Part shown: positions 13,102-25,483 of the stretch, one piece after another
How the letters are laid out: every line of letters begins with the position of its first letter
How positions within the stretch are numbered: the stretch's first letter is position 1
Assembly (NCBI GenBank): GCA_963978905.1
Contig: OZ022258.1
Location: 30,818,716 to 30,882,715 of the forward strand
Reading direction: 5' to 3'
Length of the DNA stretch: 64,000 nucleotides
Source: Trichostrongylus colubriformis
Lineage: Eukaryota; Nematoda; Chromadorea; Rhabditida; Trichostrongylidae
Notes under the pieces: generated by a model
Told to the model about the DNA's origin: nothing
The model's database searches: none
The model's input: the letters and a program-made list of their open reading frames with translations, nothing else
Made by a program: the position numbers and the translations under genes

Positions 13102-16100
13102 ATGTTACGAATGTGGCACCACCTTATATTACGTCATGCTTCGAGGACTAATCGTGTGTATGAAGTACGTCCTGGAGTTCTGCGACTCAGCGAATTTCCT
13201 CGTCTCGTTCGAAGGAGCGTGCATCTCTCTATGATGTGAGTTTTTGCTTTAATTTTGCACCGAAGAAGATCCATCCATTGAAGACGTTAAACTGTTTCCT
13301 CTTCACATTGATCGCTACATGGAAGCCCCACTGTGGAGGTTCCACTGCTTGGCGGCACCGTTCTGATGAGCACAAAAAAATTCTTCTAGGTCTAATAGAG
13401 GTTCTTCATTTCTTTTTGAGGACTGCGCCTGATTAGCGCCATTTCTTACTCATTTTGACAGCATTGGCGCCGCTTCATGGAAACAGGGGCATTGCGTTTA
13501 TGATAAGAATCTTTAATAGCCCTTCCCGAAGATTATTTCTGCCACCTTCGGTATTTTACTTCTGCTTATTTCACGGTATTAAGGGTGGTAGTAGTTTTGG
13601 AATTCAATGAAAACTTAAGTTGTAACCAGATGTATTTGGCGAACTTTTATGTCGTTCATCGTATGAGTTCGCATTGAAGGAATTTCTCATTGATGAAATT
13701 TCAGGTCACCTTCCAGTTCCTCGCAGAATGGAGAAGTGCACAATGACAGGAAGAAAGGGTCGCCATCATTCGTTGATACAGGCCGCTACAAGGTTGGCAC
13801 CATACCAAATGCTTTGTGTGTAGGAAGGTAATGTTTGCGTTGTTCACCTATGCGATCTTGAAAATTATTGTATGAAGGAGGTTGCAAACTTCCAGTTAGT
13901 GTGTGTGACGTCTTCGAGTTTATTTTGACAAACAGTGAGCTAACTTCAGCACCAGGCAAACATCTACCATAACCCTAAAAGGCGTAAACTTTGATGTTAG
14001 ACACCGTGCCCTCACGTACTCTCACCAATTTGACTCCCAACAAAAATAGTTGGAACCTGTTGCATGGGAGATCTTTATGGGTATGATCGCTATTGGCAAA
14101 GGAAAGAACAAACAAGTAAATAAGTCAGCGCGTGAAGGTCAAGGTGGAACCATCCAATTGATTCTAGAGATCAGACCAAGGCTAAATTGTTATCGCTCTT
14201 TTCGTATTCCTTTTCGGATTTCTTATTTCTCTTTGTTTCTCTGCAGTTTTTCATGTGATAATTGACTAATTTAAACCGAGTTTGCTTCATTATGAGTTCA
14301 TTACGTTCGGTCCTGGGTATAGTGTGCAACTAGGAAATGCTGGTCGTTTAGCGCTCGACGAGAAATGGTTGTGCACAGTAATCGGGACTGCATTGGGTGC
14401 TGATCTAGTTGGGAATGTAATCATTTCCAAGCAGTTCTCTCTCATCTCATACTATCGTAGAATCATTTAGCTGCACACTAGAGCGTACATTTTTGCCTAA
14501 GCCCTACCGAAGGGCGAAGGTTTTTTCTCTCCATAGTTTAGCCAAAAAATAGTAGCAACCGCCGAGCACAGGGAATTCATCGCCACATTCCAAGAATAGC
14601 ACCCTGCATCGTTTTAAATATATGCGTCAATGAACCGTAGAAATTCCCACGATGACAACATAGCGCAACTTGCTGGTATTTCAGAACTCGCGTCGTGGTC
14701 TTACCCTCATACTCGTACTATGGCGGAGAATCGATTCTGTCTAGGTTTGATTTGGATATCGAGGATGAAGCCAAAGAACCGCTCTGCCTCTGATTCCAAT
14801 GCCTCTGTTATCACCATTCATTAATCTTTTGATCTTAATCTCACATACTGTGAAACCTCACACAGATTTAAAATCAAAAGGAGAGTAGAGAATACTATGA
14901 AAGCAGCCAAAACCACATCAAATACTGCTCAGAGAAATGATCGTTTCCAAATACAGTGCTCTGCATAATTATACAGCCACCTATAAATTGTCCAAAAACT
15001 CCGTTCGCAGAGTGATTCAAAAAAAGTCTCTATGTGAAAGATGTAGTCAGTGTGGACGCGCATTCGCGCATCCATTCCAAATTTCAGCCAAGAAACATAG
15101 AAGATTATTTCCTTAATTTGTTTCGAAAATGGCGCTTATACCATTCTGCAAAATTATACAGCCACTGAACAGATTGACGCATTCGTCAACCAAGAAACAA
15201 CGAAAAAGAGACAAAGGCTGATTTTACGATCATTTGGTCCTCCATTGCTTCGAATAGCCACGAATTTTGATGATATAGGTCGATATAAAGATTTTCAGAA
15301 TTTTTTTAGACCACATGCTGCCACGCTTCGATGACAACTTCTTTAAACTCCCTGACACCTTCCAATCGGTCTGACTTCTTTTCCCCGTGAAACCCCAGAT
15401 AATCTTCCATTATGTAAAAATCGGAGCCGTTCGTTATCTGGGTCAGAAGGTCCATTCGGTGACCGCTTCACCATGAACGAGTGTTCCAGTTGACATGGAA
15501 TGGTCCATTAACTTACATAAAAACAAGATTTCGGTGAAGATTTGGAGACGCATGACAGAAGAAGGGTACGGTGCGCAAAGGCTCGATAATCGGATGGTTC
15601 ATCCTTTCGAGAACGAAACAAAAATTCGAATGATTAATCCCACACCCTGACACCTCCTTCTTTGAAGTTCTTCTTGAAAACTTAAGTTTGTCCCTTGTGC
15701 TATAGCGCCGGTAGCCGTCGGGGACGTCATAGCCGAAACCTTTTTTCATCCAGACAGAGCAATCTGGAGAAAAAAGCAAAGGGGAAAGGTGTACAAACTT
15801 GAGGGAATTTCCGGACAATTTGTCATGGTGTCGGATGAAGTAATCATTCGAATTTTTGTTTCGTTATCGAAAGAATGAACCATCTGATTACCGAGCCTTT
15901 GTGCGTCGTACCCTTCTCCTGTCATGCGTCTCGAAATCTTCACCGAAATCTTGTTTTTATGTTAATTAATGGACCATCCCATGTCAACTGAAACACTCGA
16001 TCATGGTGAAGCGGTCACCGAATGGACCTGCTGACCCGGATAAGGAACGGCTCCGATCTTTTCATGATGAAGCATTATCTGGGGTTTCATGGGGAAAAGG

Positions 16101-19100
16101 ATTCAGACCGATTGGAAGGTGTCAGGGAGTTTAAAGAAGTTGTCATCGAAGCGTGGCAGCATGTGGTCTAAAAAAATTCTGAAAATCTTTATATCGACCT
16201 GTATCACCAAAATTTGTGGCTATTCGAAGCAATGAAGGACCAAATGATCGCAAAATCAGCATTTTTCTCTTTTTCGTTGTTTCGCGGTTGACGAATGCGT
16301 CAATCTGTTCAGTGGCTGTATCATTTTGCAGAATGGGAAAAGCGACATTTTCTAAACAAATGAAGAGAAAATTTTTCTATGTTTTTCGGCTACAATTTGA
16401 TGTTGATGCGCGAATGCGCGTCCACACTGACTACATTTCCACTTAGAGACTTTTTTTAATCACTCTGCGAACAGAGTTTTTGGACAATTTATAGGTGGCT
16501 GTATAATTATGCAGAGCACTGTAGTTAAGTGCAAGATTTCTGGTTCAGCCTGTCCTTACACGCAAGTTCTGCTTTGAAAGTACAAAGGATGCACCTCAGA
16601 GTCGAATCACCATTTTATTGCTTTTCTGTTAGCACTCGATTCTGATCTGTAACTGTACCACTACATAAGGTTACGAATACGGAGACGTGATCATGCTTGT
16701 GATCCTCAGCTCAGAAGACGTGGACTAAGGTTATGCGGCTCCAAGCCCAATGTTATCGTATGAATACCCCACTACGTATGCCGAGTTCACGCCTTTTAGG
16801 GTTGCGGTAGATGTTTGCCTGCTGCGAAGTCAACTCACTGTTTTTGATAGGGTGTCGTAGTGGTACTGAAACATCCAATTGACTTGCACGTACAAATTTC
16901 AAGAATCAGTGTTTTTGATTGGACTTGTTCCCAGAGGAACGTGCGAACACTTCTCTCGGATGGTAACCATCCAGTTTAGGGCAACCGCCTTTAATATGTG
17001 TCGCAAGATTCTGCTACTGCGGTCGAAACTTCAGCGAATGGAAGGGCAGTCAGGTGGAAAATTCTGAAGTAAAGGGGGGGGGGTTCGTAATTTTGGTTTA
17101 AAGGGGGCCATTCATACGCTACCATCTATAGATATCATTGACACAATGCTTAGTAGGCTCGCTAGTGCGCTTGACCCTGTCTGCCGCAGCATCCGCTGAT
17201 TGACATGCGTGTATGTGAAACATGTCGTATGTATTATAGCAACTATCCATCCATCTCTCCACCGCTGGACGGTATTTTTATAGAACGAGGTAGGCAGGAT
17301 GTGGTGGCAGGTTTTATAGAGGGAAAAGGTGGCTCAAGACGTAGAGATGTCGTTGACAGAATACTTGCCTTTCATATAAATATTGTTCAGAATTATTGCT
17401 ACACCTATCGCTGGATATCTCGTTATTCACCATGACTATCCACTTGCATTCGCTCTCTTCGTGGTAGCTGGCGTTACCGATATGGTTGGTGCTACATTAT
17501 CCACGTTGATTTGAACTGATAAAATTAGATCAAGTTTATGGTATGTTTTCAGCTTGACGGTTTCATCGCGCGTAGTGTACCAGGCCAAAAGTCTTTGCTT
17601 GGTTCAGTGTTGGATCCTATTGCAGATAAACTTCTTGTAAGCGTCATGTTTGTAACAATGACGTGTACAGCTCTCATTCCCTGTACGTAAGTGATCGCCA
17701 ACATTCATAGACATAATTTTCGACTCTTTTCGAATCCTCTTTGGTAATTTCCCATTTTCACGGTGACAGATCCATTGAAGGCACACCTCGCGATAAATTG
17801 TGAGAGTTATCGCGCGTATTACAGAAAGTAGAGGCTCTTGTTCGCTCCTCTCGTTCGCTCACCAGTGAAGAAAAATGATCAAAACTCCTCACAACCACCA
17901 AAAATAAAGCTTCCTACCCCCATTCCTTGTACGAGTATTGGAGGGAAGAAATGAGTTTTTGCTCGTGATATCGCGCAAAACGCTACGATAGCACCTGTTC
18001 TTCCTTGTTGAAGCAGCGTTCACTATTGAAATTGCCGCCTTATCTTGTCTTATCGCAAGTCCTTCTCTACGTAAGAGCCACGTTGGAGATTTGTTCGTCT
18101 AACAAGGGAGGTCTTTCAGGTCATGACGCGCTTTCGGAAAACGGTTTTTTCCATTATATGAGGGTATCTACATGAAAGATATAACTGACTTCCATTTTTG
18201 CTGCGCGGCCCTACAAATGCCAAAAAAGGAGTGAAGAAATTTTTTTCAAAAAGGCGATTTTAACCCACTTATAGTAACGCATCCTCCTTGCAACTTTGAT
18301 CACGTGCAGATCCAATGGTGTTTTTCTGTTTCACTTCCAAAACAAAGTCAAATACGGAAAAAATGAGATCTTATCCTCACTATGTACTAAAATAGTGTAG
18401 CAGTCTCATAAGGGGTCCCCGATGTGTGGGCGGTGCGGCGACTGGATGGCATACTGGATACGACGATGGACTCTCAAACGGATGAAGTGTTGGGTTGGTG
18501 GTTCGCATCCCGACACTACCGAAGTTTTGCATTTTTTTTGCATTCACTTTTTCGTCTTCAAATATGTATGTTTATGCCAAATAACTACGATTTTCGTTGA
18601 AAGCATGCCAAAATGACTCTATTTACGAATTGTCAATGAATTTGGTGGTGTGACCTTTTCGGACACGAAAGGGCCCGTAGCTCTCGAAATTTGCGATTTC
18701 GCACAAAATGAGTGCCATATTCGTGTTCAGGGAGTCAAACTACCCCTAGGACCCATTCCTAGCCAATTCCAAATTTTGACCCTAACTTCCAAAAAGATGT
18801 TTGGTCATGGGTGCATGGTGCGCTTTCTACTTGTAGAAGTGAGTAACTCTCAAAATCGATGAAAATCAATGGAATATGCGGAGCATGGATGCCTATCGCT
18901 GTAATTTCAGCTATCAAGCACCAAGCAAGAGAAATAGAGAGAATTTCCTAACAAGTGATATCGTCGTCTCCTTCATCAAATGTGCAGTAGATGGTTATAC
19001 CAATGCCCAGCTCAAATTTTCGAATTTGGGTCAAAATCTAGATTGGGTTGGAAACTCACCCCTAGGGGTAGTTCGACCTCCTGAACACGATTATCGAATC

Positions 19101-20836
19101 CGTTTCGCGAAAAAAATGCCTCGTTCATGTGCTATGAGCGCCGAAAGGTTAAAAAATCGGACTATCAAACTTGCCTAAAACTGGCAGTAGAGGGCAGTTC
19201 GGAGTTCTAAATGTGATTACTGCACTTATTCTTCATATTCGAATGTTTACGAGCCCAAAAACTGAAAATCTAATTTTTGCAAAAATTTGACCTCATTGGG
19301 GATCGAACCATCATCCCCGTTTTTTGCATTTGTAGAGCCGCGCAACAAAAATGGACATCAGTTATATGATTCTTGTACGTACCCCCATACATGCAAAAAC
19401 AGCTTTCACAAAGCGCGTCATGAGTTGGAAGACCTTCCTCGTAAGGCCGGGTGTGATTTGGTTCTATAGGCGCGGCTCGGTTGGGGTAGAGCGCGCCTAT
19501 AGCCGCGAGGATGCACTATGAAGCCGCAACGAGGGTGCAGCCTGGGCAGTTATGTAAGGACCTACCTGCCCCAAAAAAGTAAGTTACTGATCTGCTTGTC
19601 GCGTCGTGTGCCTTTAATATGATATCATGCTTTTCCCTGCTCACGTGGTGGTACAGTCCATTTCGGAACGCCCGTTAGAGCGTGGCCTACGGACTTGTAA
19701 GGGAGTGAATCAAACTCTCCCACTCCGACCCTTATGTCAGGATTTCGCACCGCTGCATGTCGCAAGCGAAGCATTGTGGACGAGCTGAAGGCGCCATGTT
19801 GTTGGGTCCCGAAGCCATTACGAGTCAGCTGCCTATCGCATCTCTAGCATTACCGCGTAATCGTTCTAAAGCACAACTATTGCGACGCGCATAGCTCGCA
19901 CTCACTGCATCGCACGCCGCTCGTCGTCGTGCGAAATCCTGACATAAGGGTATTCACCACCCGCTACATACTCTCACTCTCGCCACTCACCCAAGTCCGT
20001 AGGCCACGCCCTATCAGGCGCTCCGAAATCGGCTATAAGCAAACCACACGCTTGTGACTACACACTCTCGCTTTTCGTCGCTATTCTTTCTTGAAAACCT
20101 GATCACTGTAGGAGCCAAATGTCACAAGTGTCTGGTTTGCTCGCCTCCCCCACGTGGGATGGGATAACCTCCACATGGAGAACGAAATTCTATAGGAACA
20201 GATTGTGTGATCGTATCGGATGCCCTGTGCTGCCGAACAGCAGTTCTGCTATCTTGAGTGTTGTTGGCAAGTTATGAACATTTCAGGGCCACTCACTGCC
20301 ATAGTTTTAATTCGTGACCTATGCTTGATAGTAGGAGGCTTCTACAAGAGATACTGTACAATGGATCCTCCATATTCTCTGAAGCGATTTTTCAATCCTG
20401 AGGTGTCCTCCACTCAAATTGTACCTACACTTGTTAGCAAGGTGAGAATGATGTTCTAGCGACCACACAAAGGAGAAATGGGAAATATTTGTTTGATGGT
20501 TCTATGAAGTATTCAAGTATTCAAGTAGTTTGATTGTTTTTGGAATAAGATTTGTCCTTGTATTTGCGAAGACATGCTCGACAATTTTTAAACGCAGGTA
20601 TTCAGGTGAATACCGTTTTGCAACTCTGTGTGATAGCCACCTCTCTTTCCATTCCTGCATTCGGCCTAGGTGGACCTTATACAACACTTTCTGCAGTGCT
20701 GTGGTATGTTTCGATGCGACGTGACTTCAAAGAAATTCATAGTCATATTTCGCCTTGCTTCAGTTGGGTGACGGCGCTGACTACAGTATGGTCGGGCTTA
20801 CAATATGCCAGTGGACGAGCTTTCAAAAAGGTTTGA
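13102..20836 (+). CDS. crls-1: cardiolipin synthase (CDP-alcohol phosphatidyltransferase)
   Basis: This enzyme joins CDP-diacylglycerol and phosphatidylglycerol to make cardiolipin in the mitochondrial inner membrane. Seven exons, 13102-13235, 13705-13827, 17391-17484, 17553-17682, 20287-20441, 20606-20703 and 20764-20836, join without a phase conflict to give 268 residues. Residues 1-45 are Arg-rich with no acidic cluster, as in a mitochondrial presequence. [12 protein letters not shown] precedes the first membrane segment. The CDP-alcohol phosphatidyltransferase signature is complete: Asp116, Asp119-Gly120, Ala123-Arg124, Gly134, Asp138 and Asp142 (LDGFIAR, then [10 protein letters not shown]). 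[16 protein letters not shown] and the RFFNP region match the animal CRLS1 C-terminal half. Introns 2 (3.6 kb) and 4 (2.6 kb) carry foldback elements. The active-site residues are intact, so the gene looks functional. Confidence 0.92.
14954..16521. mobile_element. 1.57-kb Tc1-type foldback element
   Basis: Direct TA copies at 14952-14953 and 16522-16523 flank perfect ends CAGTGCTCTGCATAATTATA and their complement. CAGTG ends plus TA duplication indicate Tc1/mariner. The arms, about 780 bp each, are nearly complete reverse complements of each other, so the whole element is one giant hairpin. Broken fragments of a coding region (for example [13 protein letters not shown] near 16130-16170) may derive from a Tc1-like transposase. 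It sits in crls-1 intron 2. Confidence 0.8.
18422..19330. repeat. palindromic element with tRNA-promoter-like tips
   Basis: Inner arms match in inverted orientation: aaactacccctaggacc near 18737 against cacccctaggggtagtt near 19056, and gatttcgcacaaa against tttcgcgaaa. Near the outer ends are ggttcgcatccc (about 18500) and, inverted, ggggatcgaacc (about 19298), both like a pol III B box, with tggcatactgg as an A-box-like string at 18447. No cloverleaf can be closed. It lies in crls-1 intron 4. A related fragment (ggggttattcgacctcc) is near 38320. Confidence 0.4.
19653..20034. mobile_element. foldback MITE, copy 1 (ACAGTCC family)
   Basis: The left arm acagtccatttcggaacg with gcgtggcctacggacttg is answered by caagtccgtaggccacgc and gcgctccgaaatcgg. 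The same family recurs at 59811-59945. No coding frame. Located in crls-1 intron 4. Confidence 0.6.
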
Positions 20837-21640
20837 TTTTAGGGTAATTTCATACTAACTGCTTGTTATGCTAACTGTTGTATGTTATTGAAATTGTGAG
20901 TTTTGCTGGTTTTGCTCTTACTAAAGTTGACGAATTATCGTAGTTTTTGAATTTCCCCAAAGTCCCTCTCATTGTGATTGGAAGAACTGTTAGAACATTT
21001 GTGGTATGTCAGCTGTAAATTTGTCATTAATTTATACCTACTGTGTTTGCAGATTACTTTTTGTACCCGGAGTAAGTATGTTAAACTTGTTTTTCAGAGT
21101 TTCTTACGTTATTAACCACGTTGATAAGTTAAAGTATTAGTTATAAACGAGTTATCTTCGTTGTTACATCGCTAATATCCCATGTTTGAGAACTCACGAA
21201 GTAACGGTCGACAAATTAGAAATTTCACCATGAGAACAAACTTCCCTTCGTTCTTAGTCTCGATTTTGGTCCGTGACATTTACTCTAAAAGACCCAGGTC
21301 AAGAAGTGTAAGTAAGGATCTGTAAGGGTCATTCGATCCTCTCGATATTGCAGTTGAAAGTGTTTAAGTATGGTGGTGGAGAACCACCGATTCCTTTTGT
21401 TCGACCCTGTCAATCGAGCACTGTTACCTAATTATGCGTTCACACACACAGAAAAGGAAGGACGACACCGACAACTAGTAGGCAGGAACCTTCACCGAGA
21501 TGAGGGTGAATAAGCGAAACGATAGTATGCAACAATAACGAATAAGTGATCGAAGTGAGGCAGTTAGTGGGTGAAAAAAACTTGCAACAGACATCTAGCC
21601 GGCCGAAAAGGAGAAGTGGCCGATCTCCCCGGATAGCTAA
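20837..21640. other. no supportable gene
   Basis: AT-rich sequence downstream of crls-1 without exon signals that chain. It probably includes the crls-1 3' UTR. Confidence 0.4.
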
Positions 21641-21659
21641 GAGATGAACGACTCATCTT

Positions 21660-22417
21660 CATACTTCTTCAACTTCATACTTCCTCCTAAATTCTTTAGG
21701 AACTCTTCGAAGTTTTCGTATTTCGCCTGTTTTTACCCCTGGGTAGGAGCATGTCATAGCTCTCAGGTAGTTTATCATATGGATATCCATACCTGTGCCC
21801 TCGCGTTTTTCCGTTACCTTTGGCCTCGCTCCACGCCTCTGCCAGCTAGTTGCGCGCAGACCTCGGACCAGTCTGCGGGGGTATTTCCTGAGATGGACTA
21901 TCATTATTGGGTTGTTCTGCAATTTCTTGCTTTACCTGCTTACCCTTCTCCGTCACTTCGGACTGTTCCTCTCCGGACCACCTGTTGCATTTGTCCTTAA
22001 TCGTCTTCTTCAACTGGAAAACGTTTGTTTTAAAGTGACTAGCTCTCCATCTTCTTCTACGGTTTTTATGTATTCTTCCCACTCTTCTTCTAATCCTATC
22101 CCCCTCTGCGTGAGAGTTTTTACTATGCATTTCAATAGCTCACCTGGGACTACAGGGTGGTGTAGTATTTTATCTAACCCCATCTTCTGGGCGGCCTCTA
22201 CTGCCAACACCCATTCTTTCTCCAGGTCCTCCCTATTGCTAAGCTAGTTTTGCCCTCGCCACATGGATATGGCCTTCTGCTTTGCTTCTTGGACCGTTAT
22301 CACACAACCGGACCAACTTTCTTTCCCGCTGGTGTCCGTACCTTCGAACTTACTTTTCTCTGATGCTGTTTGCCTCTGTTCTTCCATCGTGACGTCTTCA
22401 GCATTGTCCGCGCTCAT
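21660..22417 (-). pseudogene. Ty3/gypsy-type gag remnant
   Basis: A minus-strand ATG at 22417 opens a charged, Gln/Glu-rich frame starting MSADNAEDVTMEEQ. It stops after WRGQN, and the reading continues in other frames with EWVLAVEAAQKMGLDKIL and later REGTGMDIHMINYLRAM. The composition and its place beside a retrotransposon pol suggest a Gag, but no CCHC knuckle is seen. At least two frame breaks make it non-functional. The Gag assignment is inference. Confidence 0.4.
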
Positions 22418-22439
22418 TCTCCTTTGGCTTGGTTGTCTT

Positions 22440-23400
22440 TCTCTTAAAATAAACTATCTTACTTGAGTCTTGGTCTCTAGCCGTGATATATGAGCACGGC
22501 AATCACGATTTCGAGGTTTTTTTCTCCGCCTTCTGTCCTTTGGTACCTCCTCGCACCTCTTCTTTCGGTGCACTGCGAGGTCCTACAAAAATCACACCGA
22601 AGCTTCCTGCACGAGGCGCAATCTGCTGTCGAGATAACTTCGTTCGCGTCCGACTCTTGTGCAACAGAGCCTCCCTTCCTTCAGTTTGGTTCGGCCCCCA
22701 TGTGTGGCAGGTTACTGCTGATATGCAAGCGAAATTATCTCAAAGAACGAAAACGGTTCATTACAACACAGCAACGAACGCGATGTGAGAAAGAAAACAA
22801 AAAAACGGTAACGTGTCGAGAGCGGTCCGAAATCCTGCAGGTTGTGGATGTCCTGGCGGCGGGGGGTCCTCGAGGTATGGCGGCGACGAAAGAAAAAACT
22901 ACTGCTCCTCTGAAGAGCTCCCCTGTTTATTACGTGTCTTCTATAGGGGTCTTGGCGGGTGGGCCTGCCTTTAGGCGGTTTCACGCAACACCGGCTCACC
23001 TACTCCGGCCTTCGTTTGGCGGACACGGCGGAAATGACCTTTCACCCCTGCCTTTTGCTCAACACAGTCCATAAAAGGGTAGTCAATCTCTAGGGAGAGA
23101 ATAAGCGTAACAGAACTGACACAACCACAAGAGTGTCGAGTTTTCGAAATTACATGTACAAGACTAAACGAAAACCAACAGGTTACAGATCGGACGGGGT
23201 AAATACGTACTACTGAGCGACAAGAAGACGAGTTGAAACGATGCAGAGAAACGGCATAAAATTGGTTGTAGAGGAAAGAGAGGCGCTCTGGGTGCGGCTC
23301 GAAGTGAGAGTGATTTGACAATCTGCTCTACTCAACGCCGCTAGCTTCACGCGCATTGCTTCGCGAGAGATCTGTAATGGTCGAGAGGACGCACCTCGTT
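22440..23400 (-). repeat. candidate LTR between gag and pol remnants
   Basis: On the minus strand, pol sequence ends at about 23.4 kb and a gag-like frame starts at 22417. The interval holds a minus-strand AATAAA near 22930 and no coding frame, as expected of an LTR shared by two tandem copies. I found no second copy to fix its borders, so the limits are guesses. Confidence 0.3.
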
Positions 23401-23436
23401 GACTTCCACCGTCAATACACTGTCCTTATTACATCC

Positions 23437-25483
23437 TCAGGGTCTTGAAGAAAGTGGTCCAATCACGATCACTCGTACTCTATCGTTGTCAATTTTCGGT
23501 CCATTCTCGTAAAAAGAAAAACTGAAACATACATGGCTCGTGACAATCTTTCGCGTATTTCGCACGCTTTGGTATCCATCCATGGCGACTGGTTCCCAGC
23601 TCCGTATTCGCTCCTGACATTCTGCTCTTGTTTGCCTCGTCCGGCTTAGCTTCTGGCCACGCGGGAATCCAATACTTGCGCATTTTTTCATACAACAATC
23701 ACGTTTTGATTTGTCCAATGATTCCGTTATCATCGTACAGATCACTTCCTAGTCATCTCACGGGGTTATCATACACCTGGACGGGCGCACTCCTGGCCAC
23801 GTCGATAAAGGGAGCAAGAGCTGAGAATCAAAGATGACCTCTTCTTTGCGGCCTCACTCTAATCGCAAATGTTTGCTTCTAGCCATAGCTACTGGTAGGT
23901 CAACATTCAAAAGCCTGACAATGAGACCGTCGAGCACTCTCGTAACTCCAAGGCATTTTCTTGTGTGGCAAAGTCGTTGAGGATGAGGAGTACGTCGCTT
24001 TGGGTGTTCGGTATGAGAGGTGCGTTGCCCTCGTACACTATCATTTGCACTTTCTGTGGGAGCCATACGCCGACGATTTCCATATTTCTCAGGACATTAA
24101 GGGATAGATCGCGCTCTAGCATTTCCCATTGGCTGGTTCAATTTTTCCTCCAATGATGCTCAAGACATTCTTGAATATTGGCTTATCGTTTCGCACGAGG
24201 ACCGATGCGAACATGTTTATGGTGAAAGTCGGCGGGTCTCAATTTATTTCAAATTGTTGAATGTTCTGTCGTGCTTACTCCGCCATTTGAAGGGTATTCG
24301 CGAAATTCGTATGTTCGAAGAGGCTCTTCGCAATTCTTGAAAAGCTCAGGTAAACTTCATGTAATAGGCGCACATACGATGAAAAGTTCGCAGTACTGCG
24401 ATATTGGTGAGTTGCGGGTGGTTTTCGATGCTTTCGACTTTCTCGGAGTCAGTTTTGTGTACTGCTTTATCCAAAACATGTCTTAGGAATGCCACGTGCA
24501 CTTCTTGGACTTTAGTTTCAGCTTGCTTTCCGGAAAACCAGAAATACCCTTTTGAGCTTTTCTAGATAGCTTTCCACGTTTTCGGCTGCCACAAGTACAT
24601 CGACGATACGCACAAAAACTTCATTCCTTTTTATTAGCCATTAATCGTTGAAATACGGCTGGGATGTACTCAGCCCAGAGGGTGAGACTTCGAATTTGAA
24701 GAGGCTTTCTTGGGCTGTAAATGCGCTCTTTTTGTCTTTACTGGGTTTCACTTGTCCATATCCAGATGCTATATTCAGTGTACTGAATTACTTCTTATCG
24801 GTCAGGCTTTGTAGTACCTTATCGATAGCCGGCCATGGGTATGAGTCTTGTGTGTATGCTTGAGGACGACTCTGTAGTCCGTGCCTAGTCTCAATGTTTT
24901 GCCCTCCTTTTGTATGAGGTTGACAGGGGATGCCCAATTTGACGATGACTTCGCAATGATGCATCTAGCCTGCAAGGCGTTTAAAATTTCTTAGAAGTTT
25001 AAGAGTTTATTGTAAACAAAAAAAAACAACAGCGAAATGAAAGTCAACAACTCTTACAAAAGTCAACAACTTCTACAACTTTCAATTTCTGCCACGGGCG
25101 AGTGAATGATGGCGAGATTAACAAATCTGACGACTTAAGCGGCGATAAGGAGAGTAACACGTGGGTGATGAGCAACACGGAAGAAACAAAAGAAAACACA
25201 ATGACGAGCAAAGGCACGAGGGAGACCGGGTGGGGCTATTCTGGGGCTGAGACGAATTGAGACTCATCGATCCGGGGCGGTTTGAATAGCGCCGAGCGCG
25301 CGCGATGTTGATCGGGTAGATCACGGGCAGTGGTGCTCTACTGACAGATTGGACACCTGGTGGTACTGGTCTGTCTTTCTGCTTTATTGGCCTTGCATCA
25401 CCAGTATCTATGTCGCGTTGCACCAGATCTGTTTGCGTTAGCTCATGGCCGCTCACTGCGAACTCATCTGCAAACTCTCGCAT
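23437..25483 (-). pseudogene. Ty3/gypsy pol remnant (reverse transcriptase)
   Basis: The minus strand begins with FADEFAVSGHELTQTDLVQR followed by DTGDARPIKQKDRPVPPGVQ, the typical lead-in to a Ty3/gypsy reverse transcriptase. At about 24.95-24.6 kb come IAKSSSNWASPVNLIQKEGK, LRLGTDYR, and out-of-frame matches to SYPWP, FSTLN, SGYGQVK and KSAFTAQE. Stops and shifts interrupt every domain. Downstream fragments to 23.4 kb are probably RNase H and integrase but are too broken to name firmly. Confidence 0.7.

Noticed and set aside
18440..18530. tRNA gene
   Set aside because: B-box-like and A-box-like strings exist but acceptor and anticodon stems cannot be formed.
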